The notes: generated by a model from the letters alone, not told the origin. A stretch of 64,000 nucleotides of DNA from Aphanomyces cochlioides (GCA_019828595.1 JAHQRK010000010.1:2046001-2110000); one strand, 5' to 3'; numbered from the stretch's first letter, positions 1 to 11,913 are shown. Numbers and translations: made by a program.

Positions 1-1242
1 ACCTTGAGCATCGTCGTGGCAATGAAATAGCACGACCTGTACCAGGGCTCGAGGGATCACCAATCGCCACTTCATTTGCTCTTTCTGGCTTCGTTTTGTC
101 GTCCAGTCGACCCGATAGAGGGCATTCTGCTCTCCAATCTCGAATTCCCCGACACGCTTGGCTATTGAGCGGCATTCAGCTTCCGTCAAATGGTCAATTT
201 CGCCTCGCAGGTAACACTTTATATCAGCAATTTGTTTTTCTCTGTCCTGCGATTGACTAATACGGTCCAACCTCAACGCTGCCAATTGTTCGCTTGGGCC
301 ACCAGTAAAGGCCATGATCGACGGGGTTCGTCCTGATGGATGGAGCAGCTCAGGGAGGCGATTCTTCTTCTGTAAACTTTGCAACGTCGCCTCATCATCA
401 ATTCGCTTTCCAATTCGATCCTGTAGGGCCATCGAGGCCAGCATGTCGGCTGCAGCACTCCACTTGCGATGGACGTGGTGAAACTCCACATCGATGATCT
501 TCTTTTCCAATGCTTTCACTTGCTGCAGACATTCAAGCAGGTGGTCTTGTCGACTCTGCATCCACCCGAGCGTCTGATGTATAACCAACCTAGAATCACC
601 AAACACCACCGGGCGAACAAGACCCAACAAAGAAACCCGTTCCAAAGCTGCGATAACACCATGATATTCAGCCAAATTCACCGTAGCTTCCATAAACACA
701 CCATTCTCAGCCCAAATGATTTCCCAGTGCGGTAATCTCCAAATCACGAACCCATAACTTCCAAACTTCTCCTTCATCTTGATTGCTCCGTCGAAAGTGA
801 CCACTACAACGTCTTCATCATCGCCAAATGTGGGCAGCACTGATTCGCGTCGCACAACAGGCACTTCCTTTGCCTTGTTTGGTCGATAGAGCTCATAGTC
901 GGCTAGCGTGGAGGCATCGGATGGGTGTAAGACTTCTACGAGTCGTGCTGGCAAGGCCCACCTATCATCCAGTTCAACAACTTCTACGACTCGGATCGTC
1001 CAGGGTGACAAAACAGCGGCCCAAGGCAGATGATCGGCCTTTCCACGTTTGTCGGCCAATACCCATTTCAGGAGCCCGTGACGACTGTAAACAACCAGCT
1101 GCATGTTCCGCAATTCGTAATAGCACACCTTGACAGCTCGCAGCAAAGCGAGGGCTTCTTTAGCCCATTCCTCATACCTTGGCTCGGCTCCTTTCAATGT
1201 TCGTCCACAGAATCGCATGGGATGTAGAAAACCTTCGTACTC
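1..1242 (-). pseudogene. RNase H and linker of element A pol, partial at edge
   Basis: The frame continues directly after the TAA at 1243 and stays open to base 1. It includes MRFCGRTLKGAEPRYEEWAK (the RT thumb/connection region), then a second RNase-H-like segment with VVVTFDGAIKMKEKFGSYG, NLAEYHGVIAALE and VVFGDSRLVIHQTLGWMQ, giving the expected acidic residues. Integrase should follow beyond the edge. Element B shows the same arrangement, so this archaeal-type RNase H fold is a family trait rather than a capture in this copy. Confidence 0.8.
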
Positions 1243-3069
1243 TTAACAGATTGTCACCGAGATTGCCCACGTGGTGGTGTACAACAACACATGAAATTCC
1301 AACTCAGGGTTAGCATGCTTCAACAAGGGGGTGGATGAGTAAGCGGCCTTCAGATCCTCGAAAGCCTTCGTCGCTGCAGGAGAAACCACCCCGTGTCTTA
1401 ACTCTTCGTCGGATATTTCATACAAACAGCCAGCCATGATTGAGTAATTCTCAATGAAGCGACTGTAGAAGTTCAGTGAGCCGAGGAAGGATTGCATCTC
1501 CTTCAAACAACTGGGGAACGGCATCGCTAGAACAGATTCTAGACTTCTGGGCTTCGCAGCCAGTCCATCCTTAGAGATAATATGGCCCAGGAAGTCCGTC
1601 GCATGCTTGCCAAAACTGCTCTTGAGTGCGGAAATGCTAACGTTGAAATAAGTCAGCCGAGTGAGGATGCGGTTTGTTAGCTCAACTATGCCGTCCCATG
1701 TGGTCGCGCCGTCACTAATGTCATCAGGTGGCGGGAGCAGGCGGGAATCGCACTGGTAGCCCAACTTGAACATATCAACTGGTTCGCCGTTCTCGTCTTC
1801 TTCAGGCGTCCCAGGCGGCATATCCACGAAGCCAAACAACGCGTTGGTGATCATCCGCTGGTACACCATGGGTGCATTCTTCAGACCTTGGGCCATGCGG
1901 GTCCATTCGAAGTGTCCGAGTGCACAGATAAAAGCACTGACTCGCCAGGCTCTCTTAGTTGCCCTCACGACCCAAAATCCCGAGGCGTTGTCCAGCGATA
2001 GAAACCATTGCATCGCATGAAAGTTGGCCAACATGCCATCCAGAGTGGACATAGGCGAGTGCATGAGCTCCTGCAAGTCATTGATCTGACGGTAATCAAT
2101 GCAGAGGCGAATATCTTTACCACCTTTCTTCAAGACGATTACAATTGGCGATGCCCATGGTGAGTTAGAGAAGGTGATGAGTCCAAAGTCCAACAGTCCA
2201 CGTAACAGCTCAAACAGCTTGGTCAAGTATTCGGGCCGGATGCGTCTTGCTCGATCAGCAATGGGTTTGGCGTCGCCGGTGTCAATGTCACACACAGCGC
2301 CCTTCGCTGGCGGAGGTAAACCGTTCCCTGACTTGATGAAATATTGCTTGAACTTCCGCAGTACGCGCTTCATCTTCTCTTTCTCATCGTCAGCCAAACC
2401 AATTTCCCCCACAGCCAGTTGCTCAGGATCGAAGGGCTCAACTTCTCGAGGCACATCTGGTATAATCGCAAGCTGCTGTTCCATTTCTTCTGTGGTCAAA
2501 TCGATACCCTCTCGCAGCACAACTTCAGCAGCCAGTTTCCGTTGATCCAAGTTCTCTGGGGGCTTATCCAAAAGGAATATTGACGGCGGCGGCAACGTCG
2601 CTCTAAAGTCGCACTCTTGGTAGGCAAATACCAAGTTCCTGGACATCAACTCCCTTGCACCGTCGCGCGCCACTTCTCCATTGTCGCCATCTTCTCTTAT
2701 GGTGCACAACTCGCCGTTCGACATCAGGAGTTGCTTTGGAGATGGTGCTGGCTCCTTCCAAGGCTCATTGTCGGCTGCATCAATGGCCAGTTGATCTAAC
2801 CGTCTCCGATACTTGGACGAGTGTCGTCCTTCCCAAGCATCCGCTGTCCATTCGCGATGTCGCGCACTGTCGGTACGAATCATCAGCCAATTGTTCAGAC
2901 TTGGTGGGCGTTCTCCCCTCATTGACACGGCGCCAACTATAGTTCCAGCTGTCATAGACACCAGTTTGTCGCTGATATTGACGACCCGGTACGCGACTGG
3001 TCGGCCCTTGGGTCCCTTTAATGCAGTCGCTATCCAACGATGATTCCGGTGGACCCAAAAATCCAGTTT
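1243..3069 (-). pseudogene. Reverse transcriptase of element A
   Basis: This is in the same frame as the protease and contains RT blocks such as PWASPIVIVLKKGGKDIRL, the SLDNASGFW stretch and AQGLKNAPMVYQRM. The catalytic box reads PPPDDISD where element B reads SFADDISD, so the residues just before the DD pair are altered and several upstream residues are missing. The frame ends at TAA 1243-1245. Element B has Gln at the matching place (LCQDQ), which supports a CAA to TAA change. The enzyme is therefore inactive twice over. Confidence 0.88.
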
Positions 3070-3621
3070 TTACGGTGCTTCGCTTGGCAATTTGCGCAAT
3101 TGGATGATTTTGGCTTCACCAGGGTCCAGATCAAGGTTGTATTCCAGCCGCACGTATACGAGAAATCCACGTTGGTAGCGCACGGGCTGTTCTAGCAGGG
3201 CGACAAACTCGCCATCGGGCAAGATCAACTCTCTGCGCGCGGTGTCAACAACAATCCCGGCCCGCGCTAAGAAATCCATGCCCAATATCATGTGGAAGCC
3301 AGGGTTGCCAAAGTCGCAAACTGACACTGGGAAAAGGTAGACAAGTCCACGGCCAATCGTCAGCTTGATGACGACTGTCCCAGTCGTGTTGACCACTGCA
3401 GGGCCACCAAGGCCGTCAATATCAATTGTCCTGGTGGTATCGACTTCCAGCTTTAGTTCACTCACCAACAGTGGGTGGATGATACTCATGTTCGCGCCGG
3501 TGTCGGCTAGAACGACCACTGGTGTGTTCATCACGTGCGCTTCCAGAAATGTTTGACGATCCAAATTCTTGGCGGGGTACTTTGGATTGTGCCAGTACCC
3601 AAGACGCTCACCCTCCTTCAA
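3070..3621 (-). pseudogene. Aspartic protease region of pol, element A
   Basis: The retropepsin active-site motif VLADTGANMSIIHP is near residue 40, followed by a conserved ILGMDFLARA stretch that matches LGMDFLSRA in element B. The protease would cut the gag-pol polyprotein. A TAA at 3070-3072 separates it from the reverse transcriptase, which continues in the same frame, so one base change appears to have split a single pol frame. Readthrough is a less likely alternative. Confidence 0.85.
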
Positions 3622-4008
3622 TTCATATCGATTGGTAACGTCACAATGTCGGCTTCGGTGTAGAATACGAAGGAGTCGGTCGGAACGTCTCGTATACTCT
3701 TGGTTATTGTTTTCGTATGTACAAGGGTAGCAGGACCCACCGTCACCTCTAAGCCACAGGTTGTTGATTCTGCTTCAGTAGGGGGTTCTTCTCCCGCGGC
3801 TCCTTCGAGGCTCTGTAGTTTCTGCTGATCCTTCTTCCATGCCTTCAATGCTCGCAACAACGCGTCCAGTTCGTCGAGTCTTGTCGGCACGGGTGACACG
3901 CACGTTTTTTCTAGATTTTTGTTGATTTTCTTCTGTTTTCGGTTTTATCTTCAGTGATTTGCGCACAACTTAGTCCGTCGTGACTGGGGTTGCGCAAAAC
4001 CCCCTGAC

Positions 4009-4401
4009 TTAGAAGTTTAAACAGTCCAGACTGGGCATACCAGGTACATCCAGTCCGCGTAAAAACTCCTTCAGCTCGTAAATCTTCTCTTTGGTGGGGC
4101 ATCGGTCGCTCTTCCGGTGCGGCACCATACACAGTGGGCACGCCTTGAAGCAGTTTGCCTCAGGGTGGCCCACCTTTTGGCAAAGGGTGCAGTACATGTT
4201 CGCCCAGCAGTCTCCGTTCAGCTTGTAATGGGACTTGCCACATTCCAGACACAACTCGCGGCGAGCTTCGTGGCCGTTCTGGCCCAAGGCGTAGATCTCG
4301 GCTCGGATCGCGTCAACCGTCACCACTCGGTCTGTGTCAACAAAAGGAGCGGCGTCATAGTGGTTGACTCGGCCTTTGCTGTGGTCTTGCTTTGGAGCCA
4401 C
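4009..4401 (-). pseudogene. Zinc-knuckle (nucleocapsid-like) end of gag, element A
   Basis: This frame holds paired cysteine/histidine clusters (CLECGKSHYKLNGDCW, then CTLCQKVGHPEANC, then CPLC) typical of gag nucleic-acid binding knuckles. It ends with MPSLDCLNF and a stop. Element B ends the same domain with MPSLECLNL and a stop, so this is probably the natural gag end. It is offset by one frame from gag proper, as in element B, so either both copies share an old frameshift or the family uses frameshifting here. Confidence 0.75.
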
Positions 4402-5401
4402 CGCCCCGGCAGATGGCGGCTGCGTTCCTCTTGCATCGTCTGGTTGTGTTGATAAGCGTCCAGGTACTCACGAAGGTCTTCTGTGGATCTGACGGGTAGC
4501 ATTGATAGGGTCCTTCCAAACTCAGAATCAAGCAGTGAGTGCGCGAAGAGTCTGACATGCGAAGCAAGGCTCTATCTGTCCGCGTCGGGTTGATCTTGAC
4601 TGCTGCTGCATTGAAACGGTGGAGATTCTCCCGGATCGGCTCGCCCTCGTGTTGCTTCATGTTGTAATAAGCTTCTTCTTTGGATCTCACCGTGGTCTTG
4701 ACAAAGTCCCGACAGAAGTTGTATCGCAGGGCATCCCATGTGCTCTTCTGCTCGGGCTTCAGTAGGCTAAACCAGACGGCAACTGGGCGACCAACATAAA
4801 GTAGGAACCTTCGTATGGTTTCATCAGAGGTCCAGCGGGAACTTGTAGCGTTCTCTTCGAAGCGCCGAAGGAAGTCCATCGCGGCGTCAGGTCCTTCAAC
4901 AATGCCGTTAAATCGCATTGGAGCCTCGACGGTCTGCACTATGGTGCTGTAATTATTGGCGGAAAACGTTCCCACTGGAGCCACATTCTTGTTCCATTCC
5001 TCATGTTGGTCCATCCTCTGTTCCACTGGCGGGTCCTTGTTCTTGAGGCGGCTCATGATTTCACGATTTTGCTGAACTAGCTCAGCCATCATGAGCGTCA
5101 AGGCATGGAAACCACCATCGGTGCCAGTGCTAGATTGACTTCTGGCCGCCGAAGAGCTTCTTCAACGATCTGATGCGGATCGCCTCCGAGGAGGCGCATC
5201 CGGTGGTGGGTCAACATGGGTGCTTGTTGACGGATATTCTTGTAGGATCTCCCCATAGCGATCCTGTGGTTCAGCCCTCGATTTGGTCCGTACAGGCGTC
5301 CCCATAAACACATCCCCAGCGGTCGACGCTTCGTTGTCCATTGAGTCAACGTCGTCTGACATCGCCATTACTGATGGTCCAGCCATCTTGTATTCCTCCA
5401 T
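4355..5401 (-). pseudogene. gag of element A, one in-frame stop
   Basis: The frame opens at an ATG (5401) just downstream of the primer binding site and runs about 349 codons to 4355, interrupted by one TGA at 5162-5164 that looks like a CGA arginine codon changed by one base. The C-terminal half carries the retrotransposon gag core, with a WTSDETIRRFLLYVGRP stretch near residue 180 that aligns in sense with the WSDEETRRRFRLY stretch of element B. The gag protein would package element RNA into particles. The zinc knuckles follow in another frame at 4009-4401. Confidence 0.8.
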
Positions 5402-5431
5402 AAGGCCAACGTCCCGGTTCGTGGCACCACT

Positions 5432-6090
5432 TGTGGGAGAGCGATCTAAGGAAAAGCCCGCTGTGGCCGCAAGAAAAAGAAAAGAGGGGGTGGGGCGAAG
5501 GTTAGAAGGGCAGCTGGATCTTCTACGCGGGGTAGTCAATGGTACTGCTCCAACAAAAGAAGCGGATGGTAGACACGGCCAGTAGGTTGAAAGGCTACTG
5601 GTAACGCACGATGGCGGGGTGTTGTCCCGACTGAGATCGACTTGTATGAACAAGGGGGGGGTTTGGACTCGACCACTCACGCGAACGCTGCGCTTGTGGG
5701 AGCAAATTGGAAACTGAATAAATAGGTCATGCTCCGTGAGGTTTTTCGACAGATCCCACAACTCCTTCCTGCTGTCTTGCCCGGCGACGGACTCACCAGG
5801 AGCACAACACTGACCGACGAACTACAGGCTCAGCCCCATCAGAGAGCACATGGTCGCTACGACGAAGTACAGCTTCAGCCGCAAAACCCGGAGTCATGTT
5901 ATTTCCTTAAGCTCTAGCTCCATCCTCGATGTTGATACTCACAATTGCTCACTCTGTCGTCACTCGCACGCCGCTGGTCTTGATAGGTCCTTCGTATTCT
6001 TGCTCGGCGAACGATACACTTTCTGTTGCTTTATCCACCACCTTCGGCTAACCATTGGTTGGCGTCACTTCTGATCCCCTTGCCACGACA
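5432..6090 (-). repeat. Candidate 5' LTR of element A
   Basis: The inner edge is set by a TCCCACA end on the minus strand followed two bases later by the primer binding site. The outer edge is chosen because the minus strand there begins TGTCGTGGCAAGGGGATC, which gives TG...CA ends and about 659 bp. The partner LTR lies outside the window, so the outer edge and the target duplication cannot be verified. Confidence 0.4.
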
Positions 6091-6207
6091 AATCTGGTCC
6101 GTCCGTGTCATCGTACGGTCGTACAAGCAGTACTCAATGAGTACGAAGGTGGCCGTCTTTTCGGTGCACGAGAGCTTGCGTTGGGTTGATCGTCTGTACG
6201 GTGCCAT

Positions 6208-6273
6208 ACGCGTGCGTATGGCTCAAGTACTTGGTAGTACACGCGTTCGTATGGCTCAAGTGCTTGGTAGTAC
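6208..6273. repeat. 33-bp tandem duplication
   Basis: Two adjacent 33-bp units (6208-6240 and 6241-6273) share the core TATGGCTCAAG and differ at two positions (GCG/TCG and TAC/TGC). They lie just outside the candidate LTR of element A. No coding role is evident. Confidence 0.85.
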
Positions 6274-7639
6274 ATTGCTCCGTGGTTCCACACACGGCAC
6301 ACTACATTGGTACCGGCTCCTTGCGCTTCAGCAACCATGGGGCTTGGATCCTGCCCACCTTGACTTCAGGCCAACCTTGGATGTGGGCAGCTTCAGGGCA
6401 GCCATGATCAAGTTGATGAAACGCCCGGCATTGAGCGTCTCCTCCATATCTGCCGCCTCGCTTGGCGAGATGATCGCCCACCGTCGACACGCATGCTCGG
6501 GATAGATTGCCACAGGGCCCACACAGCAGTGCCATAGGGTAGGTAGACTTCTCAACATGGACGAGCCAATGGTGAGTTGCGATCCGCTATCACTCGCCCT
6601 CATTTGGACTTGCATAACTGTTCCCTCGCGGTCGGCCTGGTCTTCATGACAGCTTCACTTTTCTCGCGACAATCGGTCAAATTAGCCAGCTTCCTCACAC
6701 TGCTTACTCTGGATAGCATGTACCCAATACTATGAGAAAAATTGTTGACAAGAACGGACATTGGCAGTGAGTTAATTTCTTGATGTTGCCGATAATTTAT
6801 CTGACTGGCTGCTAGCCACCGATTATTTATCAAAGCGATCCTCGATACTTGTACATATCGTTCACATTTGACAATATGCCCTCTTTCAATGCCGGCACGC
6901 GATCTCATCGCCTTCTACTTCACAAACGTGTCCCCAACGGGCTATAAGTGCAAGATATGCACTGTCGCGCCACCGCTTTGACTCGTTGATGAGCTTCTTG
7001 CTTGTCCCACACAGCACTTCACGATGTTGTGTCGCGTCGAGGTATTGTTGCTGCCTCACACGGAGGCCGCAGGGCGTCCTTGTCGCGGTCTTTTGATCAA
7101 TGAGAAAATGCTGAATCCAACTTGCATTCGTTTCATTTTAAGGTTGCAAAGATACAAACTACTTCGAAGTAATTTTTCTAGATATGCACCAATCATATAA
7201 CGATATGGTACATTCCTCAAAACAATGAAACAGTTCCGATAATCGGCCATGATAATCTTATCTTCCTTAATACAAAAGATAACCTACCGCTTGACACATC
7301 CTTCGCAAGATAGTCTATCGGGATTGCTAGCGAGGGGAAGATCACAAAAGATTATATTGTTCCCAAGCCTGCAGGATGCCAGCCATCATTTCATGGCCAT
7401 AAAGTGACAAACGTTGTAACCGGGCGCAGAGGATGTCAGGCGCGTGTGAACTGCGACTGAAGTATAAGAGTGAATTAAAGTTAAAGCAACCTAAGTCTCA
7501 TTCCTGTCTTGTTTCTCGTTGGCTATCGCACAGTCTCACTAGGTGTTTCAACTTCTGTGGCCTCCCAAGGCCAGTCATTCACACAGCAGAGCGCGGGGAA
7601 CCGCTACTGCAGGGCGCCAGGTCAATGCACAGACCGCGC
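6274..7639. other. No recognisable gene; decayed intergenic sequence
   Basis: Only short reading frames without recognisable motifs occur here on either strand. The base composition drifts from mixed to AT-rich towards 7.2 kb. I see no complete element, tRNA or conserved protein segment. It is probably old, diverged repeat material between element A and the pogo remnant. Confidence 0.5.
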
Positions 7640-7985
7640 CCTCATCTTATGTACCTGCAAGACATGGCACGGTTACAAACGTGATGTCAGACAAGCACCA
7701 AGGAAAATCGCACATCTGTGTTGCAACCCTTGGATGTAGGTGTCATGGGCCCATTCAAAAGTATTTTGCGGAGAATGTGGCTTGCTGAGACAACCACTCA
7801 ACGTACGGCCAAAGAAAAGAGGATGGCAACAATAAAAAGAGCGATTGCAGCCTAGGTCTAGTTTTAGAAAAGCGTTGCCTAAGGCTTACTAATTCAATAC
7901 AGTGTTGGTTCATCGTGTTGGGATTGTTCGACAACACATCCTCGAAATGGATACAGTAAAAATTAAATTATAGAGGTTTTCACTT
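7640..7985 (+). pseudogene. pogo/Tigger-type transposase remnant (C-terminal piece)
   Basis: The plus strand reads TSVLQPLDVGVMGPFKSIL, followed by a residue run ending KRAIAA, and then decays into stops. This matches almost residue for residue the DDE_1 transposase at 63641-64000 on the minus strand. A weaker upstream match (SSYV) suggests that an internal stretch was garbled. Both copies are followed downstream by similar non-coding sequence containing ATTATAGAGGTTT, so the remnant includes part of the element's 3' end. Confidence 0.75.
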
Positions 7986-8843
7986 TATCTATGACTGCTA
8001 TGACTTTTCATTGAATGCATTGCATTTTGCAATATCGTAGGTATTCTAGTTACTTTCACAGTGTATAAACTTTAATGATAGCATTAAATACAAAGTTCTT
8101 GTTCTTGGGACGACACCAATATACAATTTAATTGGATAAAATATTTCACAGGTCCATGACTTCAACTTGAGTTTGAAACTGACCAATAACCGAAGAGCCG
8201 CTGCTGGTCTTATATTTCCCAGATCGCTGTATCCTTCATAATCATTGACGGTAAGTACGATCTGTTGAAGTTAACCCTCCCAACTCAACCAATTGGCACG
8301 TGGGGGTATTACCTGGACGACTCTGTCGATGGCAAACCCACCACCTGATCCACTGGAAGGCACAGCTCAAACCGAGTTGCTCTATCAAGCGTATACATTC
8401 CATTCATGGCTGTTCATGTTGGTCTTTTAAACGCAAACTCACAAATGCTACAATTCATCTAGCCATATCATTGGAATTACGTTTACATCAATATCCTACG
8501 CATCGAGTCATCTCGCTGTCTTCCCTAAAGTGCTAAGAATGTGCGAAATCTTCCATTCTCTACTTACACCGGACAGCATTTACATGTACCTCCCTGTTCT
8601 GTTTGATAACTTCACTTCGGATAAGATATCCGAGAAACACTCACACCACACTTGTTGACAAAAACAGACGATAATTTGCTGATGTTGGATTTGCTGGTCG
8701 AAATTTTTAAAATGAGTCACTCAAAGATATCGACTTTTGGGATTTGTATTCCAATTGGCAAATTCACACCAATGTTGGTCATTGTCATAAAATCTGCACT
8801 TGAATGAACAACCAAATGACTCATTTTGAAATTTACAACGACC
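7986..8843. other. AT-rich 5' flank of the PARP gene
   Basis: No convincing coding frame is present. The stretch is AT-rich and probably includes the promoter of the downstream gene, but I cannot point to a specific core element. Confidence 0.4.
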
Positions 8844-11390
8844 ATGAAAACTCAACCAACTGTGTCGAAGCGAATCACCAGAAGCTCCTCGAAGGCTGCT
8901 ATTGCTGCACCAGTTGCGAAACAAACAAAACCTTCAATCTCTAATCGTACTCCGACCAAAGCTGTGTCTAATAAGCGCAAGAAAGTCCAAAAGAAACCAA
9001 CAATCATCATTGAAAAACGAGTCACAAGAAGTGCATCAAAGAAGTCCAAGCAAGGCGCGAGTACTGGGTCTGTCTTTGGAACTACTCAATCCAACGTTGG
9101 ACCATTTCCTTCCAAATATGGCGCAAGTTCATTTGGCGCTACCACGACCACTCTTGGACAACCCAAGAATGGATTCAACTCAACATCAAGCAGCGCCACT
9201 AGCTTTGCTGCTTCTTCGGGTTCATTTGGCGCGACGTCATCTGGATTTGGACAAACTCTTACTCCTTTTGGATCAAGTTCATTCGGCAGCAACTCCTCTG
9301 GATCAACACAGCCTCCATTTTTGTGCAATGACTGCCGTTCTTCACAAACAAATATGTTTGTGACCACCGCAAACCGCCATCGTCTCCTTGATTCAGCCTA
9401 CCACATGTACATTGGATGTGCGATCAATCATTTCGTCTGGTCTGATTTTCACGTAAAACTGCACCAAGACGTTGGATTTGGCGCGGTGAACTTTTTCCAC
9501 ATTCAAATCATTTTCGCTGTGTTTGATTTGTGGACTATCTTCACGCGTTGGGGACGCTCGAGTGAAAACGGAGAGTTCAAAATCGTGAGTACTCCCAGTT
9601 TGATTTCTGCTATCAAAGAGTTTGAGAAAATTTTCAAGGAGAAGACTGACAACGAGTGGAAAGACAGACACAATTTTGTGCTCAAGCAAGGCTTTTATCA
9701 AGTTTCAACCCTACCTGAACATCCAATCCGTCCGTGTAGTCCCTTTGGCTCTTGTGGATTTGGCCAACCTGCTTTCAACCCTCCAGCGACAACAGCACCA
9801 GCGTTCGGAGGCTTCTCATTTGGCCAGTCTACTCCGACACCAGCTATCCCGGGTTTCGCAGCGCAGACCAATGGAGGGTTCTCGTTTGGTCAACCAGCGC
9901 CCACATCAACTCCTATGTCTGCTAATGCCTCAGGACATCGCTTGGACGAAGTCTATGCCAAGTCTATGTTCGGTTCGAGTACACACTCTGTCTATCGTGA
10001 CTACGACGTCATGCTCAACCAAGTCAACATCACTGCCACGACGAGCAACAACAAATTCTACCGCATTCAACTCATCCAGACATCATCGTCCACATGGGAT
10101 GTCTTCACGCGATGGGGTCGAGTTGGTGAAGACGGCAAGTACAAGCGCTGGTGTCCAACCTCCGACTTGAACTCAGCTATCAACGTCTTCAAGCAGAAGT
10201 TCCATGACAAGACCAAGAACAACTGGGAAGACAGAAAGAAGTTCCAACACAAGAAGGGATACTATGAGATCGTCGAGCTCGATCTCAGTGCTGGGGTCCC
10301 TGCTGAAAAGATCCATCGACAGATTGGCGATGACTCGGTTCCATCTACACTTGCTCCTCCAACCCAGAAGCTCATCCAAATGATCTTTGACAAGGACATG
10401 TTCAAGAACGAACTCGTGCGGATGAACTTGGATCCAAAGCGTATGCCGTTGGGAACACTCAGCATCAAGCAGATCCAAAAGGGAGTCGCCATCCTCGACG
10501 ATCTCCAAGCGTCACTGGATGGAGGCAACCCACGAACATCGACGCTTCAAACTCTCTCGGCCAAGTTTTATCAACTCATTCCACACGCCTATCCACGTCA
10601 TGTCATTCCACCAGTGCTCAACACGCCAGTCCAGCTCAAAGAGAAATATCAAATGCTGTCCACCTTACACGACATCGTGGTCGCCCAAGACGTCGAGAAG
10701 GCCCTTGGAGAGAGCGAACCCGTCAAGCAGAATAGTCTCGATCTCAAGTACGCCGAGCTCAACAGTCAGCTCGACTTGGTCACTCCTGACAATCCGCTCT
10801 ACAAGGTCATCCAAGCCTACATCGCCAATACCAATGGACAGTATCCATCGATGAGTGTCCTGGACATTTGGGAAGTCCGCCGCAGTGATGAAGACAAGAA
10901 GTTCTCCAAGTTTGCCTCGACGCCCAATCATCGATTATTGTGGCATGGCACGAATGTCGCTGTCGTCGCGGCAATTCTCAAGTCTGGTTTGCGCATCATG
11001 CCGTCGTCTGGTGGCCGTGTTGGCAAAGGCATTTACCTGGCGAACATGCTCGCCAAGTCAAGACAATACGTCCGTGCAGCTCATTTTGGGGGTCAAAACG
11101 TCGGTTGTTTGTTTCTTGTGGAAGCGGCCCTTGGCAAGATGAATGAGATCCGTCAGGACGACTCGTCATTGACAAAACCACCAAAAGGCTTTGACTCGGT
11201 GCTTGCCAAAGGCACGTTGCATCCCAATCCAGAGCAAGACCAATTGATCACTCTCGACAACCAACAAGTTCGAGTCAATGTTGGTACTCCAGTTCAATCT
11301 GGTGTCTCGTCCTCGTTCACCCACGATGAATATCTCGTCTACCAAGAGAGTCAACAACGTCTGCGATTCATCATCACGTTTAAATTGTAA
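8844..11390 (+). CDS. Poly(ADP-ribose) polymerase with FG repeats and two WGR domains
   Basis: This is a single-exon 848-aa protein starting at the first in-frame ATG. Residues 1-65 are basic, with likely nuclear localisation signals (KRKKVQKK, KRVTRSASKK). Residues ~70-155 and ~297-355 are rich in FG dipeptides (SSFG, GFGQ, FSFGQ), as in nucleoporins. Two WGR domains follow, centred on WGR at ~236 and ~424 (FTRWGR in both). A PARP regulatory helical domain spans ~510-650. The catalytic domain carries His701 (LLWHGT), Tyr731 (GKGIYLA) and Glu829 (DEYLVY), the complete H-Y-E triad expected of a polymer-forming enzyme using NAD+. Known PARP1-3 enzymes have one WGR, so the duplication and the FG tracts are unusual. 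A nuclear DNA-damage role is inferred from the family. The FG repeats might add nuclear-pore or condensate association, which is untested. Confidence 0.93.
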   Translation: MKTQPTVSKRITRSSSKAAIAAPVAKQTKPSISNRTPTKAVSNKRKKVQKKPTIIIEKRVTRSASKKSKQGASTGSVFGTTQSNVGPFPSKYGASSFGATTTTLGQPKNGFNSTSSSATSFAASSGSFGATSSGFGQTLTPFGSSSFGSNSSGSTQPPFLCNDCRSSQTNMFVTTANRHRLLDSAYHMYIGCAINHFVWSDFHVKLHQDVGFGAVNFFHIQIIFAVFDLWTIFTRWGRSSENGEFKIVSTPSLISAIKEFEKIFKEKTDNEWKDRHNFVLKQGFYQVSTLPEHPIRPCSPFGSCGFGQPAFNPPATTAPAFGGFSFGQSTPTPAIPGFAAQTNGGFSFGQPAPTSTPMSANASGHRLDEVYAKSMFGSSTHSVYRDYDVMLNQVNITATTSNNKFYRIQLIQTSSSTWDVFTRWGRVGEDGKYKRWCPTSDLNSAINVFKQKFHDKTKNNWEDRKKFQHKKGYYEIVELDLSAGVPAEKIHRQIGDDSVPSTLAPPTQKLIQMIFDKDMFKNELVRMNLDPKRMPLGTLSIKQIQKGVAILDDLQASLDGGNPRTSTLQTLSAKFYQLIPHAYPRHVIPPVLNTPVQLKEKYQMLSTLHDIVVAQDVEKALGESEPVKQNSLDLKYAELNSQLDLVTPDNPLYKVIQAYIANTNGQYPSMSVLDIWEVRRSDEDKKFSKFASTPNHRLLWHGTNVAVVAAILKSGLRIMPSSGGRVGKGIYLANMLAKSRQYVRAAHFGGQNVGCLFLVEAALGKMNEIRQDDSSLTKPPKGFDSVLAKGTLHPNPEQDQLITLDNQQVRVNVGTPVQSGVSSSFTHDEYLVYQESQQRLRFIITFKL

Positions 11391-11913
11391 AGCTATAATC
11401 TGTGCTCTTCAGAATCCTTTCTTTGGATTGATACTGTAGATTGGTATCCTCCGACTTCACTTGCATCTTGTGGTGTCGGAGACAAATCGGCTATATCTAA
11501 AGCAATGGTGGATGAGTTCAAGAAAGACCATAAATTCATGGACCTTTCTCTCGACTTACGTTAGACCGCCGAGACGTTCAGGTATCGAAAAACTCTATGC
11601 ATATAACATAGCGTCATTAGCCTAAATAATCCTGATTGTTCATTTCCTCGATCCAAACTCTCAAATTTGGGACCTCAGAGGCATGATCTCCCTCATCTTA
11701 AAACGTTGTCTTTGCTCACTTTGCACTCTTACTGTGCACAACGCCCATAACTTTCCTCATGGACGGAGCAACCAAGGCGCCATATTTTAAGTCGTTTTCT
11801 ATGTGTAAGGCTCGAACATGACGATCTTGACCATCATTGGTACCGGTAGGTTTGACCAGCACTCAGAGACCAACCACCGAACAAAGTGAAGATGGTTGTC
11901 ATCACTTTCCAAG
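11391..11913. other. Intergenic, nothing recognised
   Basis: This is the spacer between the PARP gene and the WGR-only gene. No conserved frame, repeat or RNA gene was recognised. Confidence 0.4.

Larger units (their letters stand above)
1..6090 (-). mobile_element. Ty3/gypsy LTR retrotransposon A, 5' part, truncated by window edge
   Basis: On the minus strand the order is candidate 5' LTR, primer binding site, gag, CCHC-type zinc knuckles, aspartic protease, reverse transcriptase and RNase H, with the reading frame still open at base 1, so integrase and the 3' LTR lie outside the window. The primer binding site (5413-5429) ends in ACCGGG and lies 2 nt inside the LTR end at 5432. The outer LTR edge near 6090 is only a guess, from a TGT start followed by an AAGGGGATC stretch. 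Gag and pol each carry in-frame stops, so this copy is dead. The proteins are clearly related to those of element B (15-27 kb) but diverged along their whole length. Confidence 0.9.

Noticed and set aside
8173..8187. 15-bp match TTGAAACTGACCAAT to the reverse strand at 63337-63351, both near pogo pieces
   Set aside because: Too short and not extended by flanking similarity. It could be a shared element end, but chance is not excluded.
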